A DNA stretch of 13,090 bases from JBBIWA01 sp037439425 (GTDB taxonomy: Bacteria > Acidobacteriota > Blastocatellia > RBC074). The position numbers and the translations under genes were made by a program. The DNA lies in NCBI GenBank assembly GCA_037439425.1, contig JBBIWA010000112.1:1-13090 (forward strand). Direction: 5' to 3'. Shown here piece after piece: positions 1 to 5,658 of this stretch. Every line of letters starts with the position of its first letter. Within the stretch, counting starts at the first letter, position 1. The notes beneath the pieces are model-generated. The model searched no databases and had not been told where the DNA came from. It saw nothing but the letters and a program-made list of their open reading frames with translations.

Positions 1-286
1 GATAACCGGCATTGGCCAGATCAATCGCATCGCGGCGAAAGTTAGCTGCCGTGCCGCCCCAGCCGTGGGCCATGATGATGGTTGGGAGTTGTTTGCCTGC
101 GAGCGACTTGAGCGAGAAGAGCTCGGCGTGCAGCCGCACTCCTTCGCTCCAGATGTTCGCTTTGCGGTAATCGAGATTTTGCGGCGGCTCGAAGGCTGGC
201 GGGGCTTGCTGCGCCCACCGCGACGCAGGCAAGGTGACGAACAAGGTCATCACGAAGATACCGGTAATCAACGGGCGCTTTTTCAT
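1..286 (-). CDS. Exported alpha/beta hydrolase, paralogue 1 (N-terminal part, cut by window edge)
   Basis: Only the first 95 residues are inside the window; the gene continues past base 1. An ATG at 286-284 is preceded by AGGAG with a 5-base gap. The protein opens with a Sec-type signal peptide (MKKRPL, a hydrophobic stretch to about residue 20, then ASRWAQQ). It then joins the alpha/beta-hydrolase fold, with the oxyanion-hole segment HGWGG at residues 74-78 followed by TAANFRRDAIDLANAGY. From residue 44 onward it is nearly the same as the intact paralogue at 2938-4008, and the last 127 bases are identical in DNA; the signal peptide and linker differ. The active-site Ser, acid and His lie outside the window, so activity cannot be judged. 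It probably hydrolyses an ester or related bond in the periplasm. It lies downstream of the PQQ dehydrogenase on the same strand, separated by a repeat region. Confidence 0.85.
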   Translation of the reverse strand, partial: MKKRPLITGIFVMTLFVTLPASRWAQQAPPAFEPPQNLDYRKANIWSEGVRLHAELFSLKSLAGKQLPTIIMAHGWGGTAANFRRDAIDLANAGY

Positions 287-570
287 AGATGCTCCTGCGG
301 AAAATTCTGGGTACGCACGCCAGCGGCGTGCTTGTCTTCGTCGAGCAAGTCATTACCTTCAGATCGAGCACGCTAGGCGCTTCTAGCTTTTCATTGCTTT
401 CAGGGCGTCGTCCGGGACGACATAAACGACTCCTGCGGAAAATCCCTGGGAGCGCAAGCATCCTTGCGTGCTCATTGGGGCTGAAGATCTTGCACGCTAG
501 ATCAGCGTGCGCTCGTGAGGGTTTGATTGTCTCTCCCGCGTCGCGCGAGCGACATGAAAGACTCCTCCGT
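284..570 (-). repeat. Tandem array of about 135-base palindromic modules carrying RBS and ATG
   Basis: Read on the minus strand, three related modules follow each other. Their ATG triplets lie at 555-553, 423-421 and 286-284, spaced 132 and 137 bases. Each has a purine-rich ribosome-site-like block (GGAGGAGTCTTTC, GCAGGAGTCGTTT, GCAGGAGCATCT) directly before ATG. In the first two, a short GC hairpin follows (arms GTCGC/GCGAC at 545-554; GTCGTCC/GGACGAC at 407-421). GC-rich hairpins of the type GCACGCn/nGCGTGC lie between modules: 492-498/504-510, 453-458/463-468 and 315-321/325-331. A block resembling CCCAGRRATTTTCCGC precedes the second and third RBS. The third module ends in the real start codon of the hydrolase. 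No transposase is present; this is a non-autonomous repeat. Related copies occur near 4009-4175 and 11249-11334. The region between the hydrolase and PQQ genes holds nothing else I can recognise. Confidence 0.6.
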
Positions 571-588
571 TTTTGCCTCTTGTCTACC

Positions 589-2649
589 TCACGGCAGACC
601 AAAGATGATAATCGTTGAAGACCCCACCGGCCGCCGCCAAAAACCGGAGGCGCTGCCAGAGGCGACAGCGACGTACTGTTTGCCCCGAAGCGCATAGGTT
701 ACTACCCCACCATTCATCGCCCCACCCGTGTGGAAGCGATAGAGCACGCGCCCAGTCTCGGCATCGAGCGCCATCATGTCTCCGGTCAGCTCTCCAGTGA
801 AGATCAGGCCAGCGGAAGTGGTAGTTACCGCAGCCAGCATCGGCCTCTGCGATTCGTAACGCCACTTCACCGTGCCCGTTGAGGCATCTATCGCCGTCAA
901 GTAGCCGCGTGACTTTTCCGGCGGATCGGGGGTGTAGGAACCACCGAAAAAGCTCCGGCCTCCGGCTATGCGGTATTCTTTCGCCTTCTTGAAGGTGCCG
1001 CACCAGTCAACGGAGTTGACGTAGAGCATGTTCGTGAGTGGGTTGTAGGCCGGTCCGTTCCACTGTACGCCGCCGAGCACGCCGGGGCAGGCGTAGACAC
1101 CTTCGGTCGTGAGCGGCACGTCCACGTTCTTGCGCGTCGTCACCTCGACCTCGTACAAATGTTCGCGGGTCTCGCGGTCAAGCACATGTAGCAGCCCATC
1201 CTTGCCCACAGTAGCCACCAGTTTACGCCTTTTGCCTTTGACTTCAGCCACAAAGAGCGGGCTCACCTGCGTCGTGTCGTAGTCGTGGAAATCTTGGGGG
1301 AGCAACTGGTAATACCACTTCAACTTCCCCGTACGCACATCGAGCACGACCATCGAACAGGTGTATAGGTTCTTGCCGGGGCGAATGTCGGTGTAGAGAT
1401 CGGGCGCTGGATTGGAGACCGGGACGTAGAGGAGCCCTTCTTGAGGATCGAGCGAGAGCGGCGCCCAGACTGCGCCACCGCCGTGGAGCCTGGCGTCAGG
1501 TATTTCCCAGGTCTCTGCGCCAGGTTCACCATCATCCGGCACCGTGTTGAAGCGCCAGACTTGTTCGCCCGTTTGCAGCTTGTAGGCCGCGATCCAGCCT
1601 TTAATGCCGTTTTCGCTGACCCCGGGGCCGATCAGCACCAAGTCTTCATAAATCAGCGGAGCCATATTGAAACCACCTTCATTCTTCTCCACCACCACGT
1701 GCTTGCGTTCCCAGATGAGCCTTCCGGTCTCCGCCTCCAGCGCAATCAGGTACCCATCGAGCGTTCCACGAACGAGGATCCCATCCTTGATCGCCGCGCC
1801 GCGATTCGGCGGCCAGCCCTCGACGCCTTTAGGTTTCCAGTCGTGGCGCCAGCGCACCTGGCAATTGGTGGCGTCAAGCGCGATGGTGGAATAAGTGGTG
1901 GTGATGTACATCACACCGCGATAGATGATGGGGTTTGTGTGGAAGGCTTTCGTATCACCGGCCTGATAGAGACAAAGCGGGCGCAGCGAGGCGATGTTCT
2001 GACGATTGATCTGCTTAAGATCAACGAAACGCTGCCCGCTGTAGTCGTGGTTAGACATTAGCCAGTCAGTGGAGTTCTCGTAAGCCGCGTTGAGTTCCGC
2101 CTGCGTGGGGCCTTTGCCGTTGGGTGAGGGAGGAGGGCTTAAGGTGCTGGCTTCTGCTCCCCTTGTCTCAGCGATCACTTTGCCAGAAGCATCCAGCAGT
2201 TTGATTATTATCTTTTTCAGTGCAGCTGAGTCCGCAGGCAACTCCTGCTCACCAGACGGATAGCCGTTTCGCTCAAGCATGTAAGCGACAAGATCAATGT
2301 ATTGCTGCGAGGTGAGAGAGCCGGGCTGGCCCTCAGGCATCTGGGTGCGGGTGAGATAGTAAAGATCATCAACCGTGCGCTGGCCCTGACCCCACTTCTT
2401 CATAAACTGTTCGCCAGCGAGCGCCGAGGCAGAATTGCCTTCGAGCTTGAGTCCGTGACAGGCGGCGCAGTATTTGTCATACAATGCTTCTCCGCGCCGC
2501 GCCTGCGCCCTGGTATAGATCCCATTGGCGCGCTGCCCGGCGTTTGGCTTCGTTGGCGCGACGGCGAGGCAAAGACCTAGACAGGCACAGGCCAGCGCCG
2601 TCTTGAGCCAATAGGTTCTGATGTGGTGAAACAAGCTCCTGGTGTTCAT
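589..2649 (-). CDS. Exported cytochrome c-PQQ-dependent dehydrogenase fusion
   Basis: A 686-residue quinohaemoprotein that probably oxidises an alcohol or sugar in the periplasm and passes electrons through its own haem. A signal segment lies at about residues 12-32. A c-type cytochrome domain spans about 44-130, with haem motif CAACH at 61-65 and a likely axial Met104 (TQMPEG). A low-complexity Ser/Pro linker (about 165-185) leads to the PQQ beta-propeller (about 190-686). Blade 'tryptophan-docking' repeats include LEAETGRLIWERK near 304, LDVRTGKLKWYYQ near 436 and IDASTGTVKWRYE near 587. The PQQ-family segments PQDFHDYD (451-458, with the conserved Asp residues) and GGVQWNGPAYNP (526-537) are present. 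The ATG has AGGAG five bases upstream. Well-known quinohaemoprotein alcohol dehydrogenases carry the cytochrome at the C-terminus; here it is N-terminal. The substrate is not predictable. Paralogous hydrolase genes flank it on both sides. Confidence 0.9.
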   Translation of the reverse strand: MNTRSLFHHIRTYWLKTALACACLGLCLAVAPTKPNAGQRANGIYTRAQARRGEALYDKYCAACHGLKLEGNSASALAGEQFMKKWGQGQRTVDDLYYLTRTQMPEGQPGSLTSQQYIDLVAYMLERNGYPSGEQELPADSAALKKIIIKLLDASGKVIAETRGAEASTLSPPPSPNGKGPTQAELNAAYENSTDWLMSNHDYSGQRFVDLKQINRQNIASLRPLCLYQAGDTKAFHTNPIIYRGVMYITTTYSTIALDATNCQVRWRHDWKPKGVEGWPPNRGAAIKDGILVRGTLDGYLIALEAETGRLIWERKHVVVEKNEGGFNMAPLIYEDLVLIGPGVSENGIKGWIAAYKLQTGEQVWRFNTVPDDGEPGAETWEIPDARLHGGGAVWAPLSLDPQEGLLYVPVSNPAPDLYTDIRPGKNLYTCSMVVLDVRTGKLKWYYQLLPQDFHDYDTTQVSPLFVAEVKGKRRKLVATVGKDGLLHVLDRETREHLYEVEVTTRKNVDVPLTTEGVYACPGVLGGVQWNGPAYNPLTNMLYVNSVDWCGTFKKAKEYRIAGGRSFFGGSYTPDPPEKSRGYLTAIDASTGTVKWRYESQRPMLAAVTTTSAGLIFTGELTGDMMALDAETGRVLYRFHTGGAMNGGVVTYALRGKQYVAVASGSASGFWRRPVGSSTIIIFGLP

Positions 2650-2784
2650 AGACGCTCCTGTTTTGCTGTCATCGTGACTGCTCTCTCAGAAAGTTCACTT
2701 CCGGTTCATATCCGAATAGACGGCGAAACCACTTCCACCCAGTGCTGCTTCTGTTTCGCCCGATAGATCTGCTACCGCCTCTTG

Positions 2785-2813
2785 TTGACTTCCAAGGGAG
2801 CTGTGCCTATATT
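2785..2813 (+). promoter_or_regulatory. Sigma70-type promoter for the intact hydrolase gene
   Basis: TTGACT at 2785-2790 and TATATT at 2808-2813 are separated by exactly 17 bases, close to the consensus for the housekeeping sigma factor. The predicted start near 2820 gives a leader of about 118 bases before the hydrolase start codon at 2938. The rest of the 288-base divergent region (2650-2937) shows no convincing promoter for the minus-strand PQQ gene and no small ORF I would defend. Assignment is from spacing and sequence only. Confidence 0.6.
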
Positions 2814-2829
2814 TACTGACCGGTCAGTA
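2814..2829. promoter_or_regulatory. Perfect 16-bp palindrome, probable TetR-family operator
   Basis: TACTGACCGGTCAGTA is its own reverse complement and begins right after the -10 box, so it covers the predicted transcription start. The core GACCGGTC and the length fit operators bound by TetR/AcrR-family repressors, which typically block RNA polymerase from such a position. No regulator gene lies in this window; it could be elsewhere or past the left edge. The operator could also influence the divergent PQQ gene. Confidence 0.55.
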
Positions 2830-2937
2830 CAGGGCGGCAGTATAGCAGGAAGCTGCAAAAACAGAAAGTAGCGAGCGGACAGCTCGTCACGACCGTCACC
2901 GTGCGGCAAGGGCCGCCCATCCCCAAGGAGGTATGTC

Positions 2938-4008
2938 TTGCTCATCAACAGATTGGTCGTCACATTCACCATCAGCGCCGCACTTGCCGCGACGCTCAGC
3001 GCAACCAACCTCGTGTGTGCGCAACAGGCGAGCCAGTTATCTCAGCAAGCTCCCGTGTCGCCGCCGCGTCCGCCTGATCCAGCCCGAGTTGGGCCGGTAC
3101 CGGCGGCGCAGTTCAAAGCCCCTGACAACATTGATTTCCGCACGGCCAATATCATGAGTGAAGGCGTGCGCTTGCATGCCGAGCTCTTCTCGCTCAAGTC
3201 GCTCGCAGGCAAACAACTCCCAACCATCATCATGGCCCACGGCTGGGGCGGCACGGCAGCTAACTTTCGCCGCGATGCGATTGATCTGGCCAATGCCGGT
3301 TATCTGGTTATCACCTTCGACTATCGCGGTTGGGGACAGAGCGATGCGCGCATCATTTTGGCCGGGCCATCGCCGATCAAACCAATTTCAGGACAGAATC
3401 AAAAGTTCACTGCCGAAGTGATCGAGCAGCGCGAGTACGTTGACCCGCTAGAACAGACCACCGACTGGTTCAACGTCATCCACTGGGCGATGGGCGAACC
3501 TATGGTGGACAAGAACCGAGTAGGCTTACGCGGATCGAGTTTCTCAGGCGGGCATGTGGTCTGCGTCGCAGCGCGAGAGCCGCGCGTTAAAGCCGTCGTC
3601 AGCCAGGTGGGGTCGTTCGACGGGCGCTGGGTCGGAAGCGACAAGACCCAGTTGGAATTAACCTACGCCGAAGCGACTAAGCGCGCGCGCGGCGAACCTT
3701 ACCCGGCACCACGAGCTGTCACGGTCGGCAGACTCATTGGCGCCCCCATTCGCGAGAAATTCCTCCATTACGCACCTGTGGAAGAGGCGGCGAAAGTCAA
3801 GGACACAGCCGTGCTGTTCATCGTCGCGGAGAAGGAAGAGCTGTTTGACAACAGGGATCACGCCAAGCTCGCCTACGACCGCATGCCAGGGACGAAGAAG
3901 AAGTACGTGGAGATCCCCAACATCACACACTACGGCATCTACACGACGGCGCGCGAGCAGGCGATCAAGCTCGCCATCGAATGGTTCGATCAGTATCTGA
4001 AAAAATAG
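2938..4008 (+). CDS. Exported alpha/beta hydrolase, paralogue 2 (intact)
   Basis: A 356-residue hydrolase of the broad CocE/dienelactone-like group. The TTG at 2938 is chosen because a perfect AAGGAGG at 2925-2931 sits six bases upstream; the ATG at 2933 is in another frame and too close to that site. A signal peptide (hydrophobic residues 6-24, cleavage near VCA-QQ at 26-30) sends it to the periplasm. A Pro-rich linker (38-60) precedes the hydrolase domain (about 65-356). Seen motifs: oxyanion segment HGWGG at 101-105; nucleophile elbow GSSFSGG at 199-205 with Ser201 as likely nucleophile; an acidic stretch VAEKEELFDN at 296-305 holding the probable catalytic acid; and His331 in NITHYG. The substrate is unknown; an ester or peptide-like bond is likely. 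It is divergent from the PQQ gene, and a promoter with a TetR-type palindrome lies upstream. Bases 3178-3304 are identical to the left-edge paralogue. Confidence 0.88.
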   Translation: MLINRLVVTFTISAALAATLSATNLVCAQQASQLSQQAPVSPPRPPDPARVGPVPAAQFKAPDNIDFRTANIMSEGVRLHAELFSLKSLAGKQLPTIIMAHGWGGTAANFRRDAIDLANAGYLVITFDYRGWGQSDARIILAGPSPIKPISGQNQKFTAEVIEQREYVDPLEQTTDWFNVIHWAMGEPMVDKNRVGLRGSSFSGGHVVCVAAREPRVKAVVSQVGSFDGRWVGSDKTQLELTYAEATKRARGEPYPAPRAVTVGRLIGAPIREKFLHYAPVEEAAKVKDTAVLFIVAEKEELFDNRDHAKLAYDRMPGTKKKYVEIPNITHYGIYTTAREQAIKLAIEWFDQYLKK

Positions 4009-4175
4009 CCTGGGAGACGCCTCCTCAATAGATCCTCACGAGGGCAGGCGTCCTGCGTGCTGATGCTTTGAGGAGCGATTCGGTGGACTAGGCCTGGCAC
4101 GCTAGAAGCGTGCGCTCCCAGGAAGGTTTCATCGCTTTCTCCCGCGTCGCTGTGAGCGATCTGAAGAGCTTCTAA
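4009..4175. repeat. Nested inverted-repeat element with repeat-module core
   Basis: The element begins at the first base after the hydrolase stop codon. CCTGGGAG (4009-4016) pairs with CTCCCAGG (4115-4122). Inside it, CTCCTCAA (4021-4028) pairs with TTGAGGAG (4068-4075), which encloses GCAGG/CCTGC (4044-4048/4052-4056). A separate hairpin GCACGCT/AGCGTGC sits at 4097-4103/4107-4113. The following bases (about 4123-4175, with TTTCATCGCTTTCTCCCGCG and a TCGCT/AGCGA hairpin) match the core of the modules at 284-570 and 11281-11334. On the minus strand the element is followed by six T from the hydrolase stop region, so it could terminate leftward transcription. This fills the gap between the hydrolase and the transporter; no gene is visible in it. 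Confidence 0.6.
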
Positions 4176-4192
4176 AGAGAAAGGCAGCTATC

Positions 4193-5551
4193 TTGCGGAA
4201 GAACTGGATTGAGATCTTTGCGCGCGTCATGGAGAGAATCGTCCCTGACGCGATCACCACCTCGATCATCCTCCTGCTTGTGCTTTTTATTATCTCAGTT
4301 TCCATCGGGACTTCTGTGGCGGCAACTGTTGATGCCTACTACCGAGGGCTGTGGATGCTATTGGCCTTCACGATGCAGATGACATTGATCCTGTTGCTCA
4401 GCCTCGTTATTGCGGCAGCGCCCGACTTCAAAAAGTTGATCGTCTCAGTTTCGCGTATTCCCAGAACTACTACCCAGGTAGTGGCGCTGTCGGCGTTGTT
4501 TGTCGCCTCGATCTCGTACATCAACTGGGGACTATCGCTCGCCACTGGCCCGCTGATTGCCATCCATTTTTGCAAAGAAGCGGAGCGCAAAGGCATCCGC
4601 ATTGACTTCATGTTTATGCTCGCCATCCTGGCCGGGGCCGGCTCGGTCTGGCAGTTCGGCCTTTCGGCCAGTGCTCCGCTGCTTATGGCAACGCCAGGCC
4701 ATTTCCTCGAAGCGACGACCGGGATTATGCCGCTCGGTTCGACCATCTGGGCTCCCGCCGCAATCATTCATGTCATTGTCTTCCTTGCGGCGGTTATCGT
4801 GGCAGGGTGCTTGTTTATGCCGCAGAAAGGGAGGCCTATCTCCGAGTTTCCTGAATCTGGCAAACTTGTTGAGCCGGTTGCTCCCCCAGAAGGAGCCTTG
4901 TCAGGTGAGGTAGTAAGCCGGCTCAGCATCGCTCAAAGGATGGAGCGCAGCTCGATTGTCATCGCGCCGCTCTGTCTGGCGCTGATTTGCTGGCTCTACT
5001 ATCACTTCTTCGTCAAGAAGCTGAGCCTCGATATCAACTCGCTGAACACCATCTTCTTGCTCTTCTGTTTTCTGCTGCACCGGAACATCTGGCGGCTCAC
5101 CCAGGCCCTCCGGCAGGCGATTGTGACGACTTGGCCGGTGGTGGTGATGTATCACCTCTACGCCGGTGTTGCTGGTTTGATCCAATTCACCCCGCTGGGC
5201 GAGTTTCTGGTTACTCTCGTCGAACCCATCTCAACCGCCTACTCTTTCCCTCTTTTGACGGCGCTGATCAGCACCGTGGTCGCGATCTTCATTCCGACCA
5301 GCGGGGGACAATGGCTGATTCAAGGTTTCGTCACCGTCAAAGTCGCGGAAGCAGTTGGCGTGACCGTGCAGCGAGGCTTGCTGGCTCTGAGTATCGGCGA
5401 CCACATGGGCAACTTGATCACCCCATTCTGGGCGGTGATTGGAGCGGAAATTGCCCGCGTAGACTTCAGGCTCTTCTTTGGCTACCGCCTGATTTTCGCT
5501 ATCATCTGGTTTGTACTTGGCGTGGTGAACTTCACCTTCCTTCCCTGCTAA
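4193..5551 (+). CDS. atoE: Short-chain fatty acid transporter, AtoE family
   Basis: A 452-residue polytopic inner-membrane protein of the SCFA_trans family, which imports short-chain fatty acids such as acetoacetate or butyrate. Length agrees with the family. Many hydrophobic segments are visible, for example ITTSIILLLVLFIISVSI (about 22-39), MLLAFTMQMTLILLLSLVIA (about 55-74) and a C-terminal IFAIIWFVLGVVNFTF. The family-typical features SYINWGLSLATGPLIA (about 108-123) and PTSGGQWLIQG (about 365-375) are present, as is GDHMGNLITPFW near the end (about 403-414). The start is TTG at 4193, with AAAGG about eight bases upstream; no in-frame ATG preserves the conserved N-terminal RKNWIEIFARVMERIVPD. 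The next gene is a CoA-transferase 107 bases on, which suggests import followed by CoA activation. The exact substrate is inferred only from the family. Confidence 0.87.
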   Translation: MRKNWIEIFARVMERIVPDAITTSIILLLVLFIISVSIGTSVAATVDAYYRGLWMLLAFTMQMTLILLLSLVIAAAPDFKKLIVSVSRIPRTTTQVVALSALFVASISYINWGLSLATGPLIAIHFCKEAERKGIRIDFMFMLAILAGAGSVWQFGLSASAPLLMATPGHFLEATTGIMPLGSTIWAPAAIIHVIVFLAAVIVAGCLFMPQKGRPISEFPESGKLVEPVAPPEGALSGEVVSRLSIAQRMERSSIVIAPLCLALICWLYYHFFVKKLSLDINSLNTIFLLFCFLLHRNIWRLTQALRQAIVTTWPVVVMYHLYAGVAGLIQFTPLGEFLVTLVEPISTAYSFPLLTALISTVVAIFIPTSGGQWLIQGFVTVKVAEAVGVTVQRGLLALSIGDHMGNLITPFWAVIGAEIARVDFRLFFGYRLIFAIIWFVLGVVNFTFLPC

Positions 5552-5584
5552 ACCCAAGCGCGCCAGCTTGAGGCGGGAGGAGAG

Positions 5585-5623
5585 ATGAAGAATCTTGGAG
5601 TGGGTCCAAAATCCAAAAAGTAG
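5585..5623 (+). CDS. Possible 12-codon leader ORF between transporter and CoA-transferase
   Basis: GGGAGG at 5575-5580 lies four bases before an ATG. It opens a 12-residue frame, MKNLGVGPKSKK, closed by TAG at 5621-5623. It sits in the 107-base gap before the CoA-transferase. The ribosome site is stronger than that of many genes here, but so short a frame can arise by chance and nothing shows that it is conserved. It could be a leader peptide or a relic. Confidence 0.2.
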   Translation: MKNLGVGPKSKK

Positions 5624-5658
5624 TGAGGAAGCCGTAGTAAGAGAACGAGGGATTGCTT

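Noticed and set aside
284..570. Insertion sequence or other autonomous mobile element
   Set aside because: No transposase, no terminal inverted repeats of IS type and no target-site duplication are visible; modules look like non-autonomous palindromic repeats.
42..695. Minus-strand 217-codon frame across the left repeat region
   Set aside because: It runs through hydrolase and PQQ coding sequence in another frame and through palindromic repeats; it has no domain and is low-complexity, Arg-rich.
584..1003. 139-codon minus-strand frame inside the PQQ gene
   Set aside because: Shadow frame within a well-supported coding region; its translation lacks any recognisable motif.
2933..3157. ATG at 2933 opening a 74-codon frame just upstream of the hydrolase start
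   Set aside because: It is one base from the AAGGAGG site, too close for initiation, and its frame is a shadow of the hydrolase, whose TTG at 2938 has ideal spacing and gives a signal peptide.
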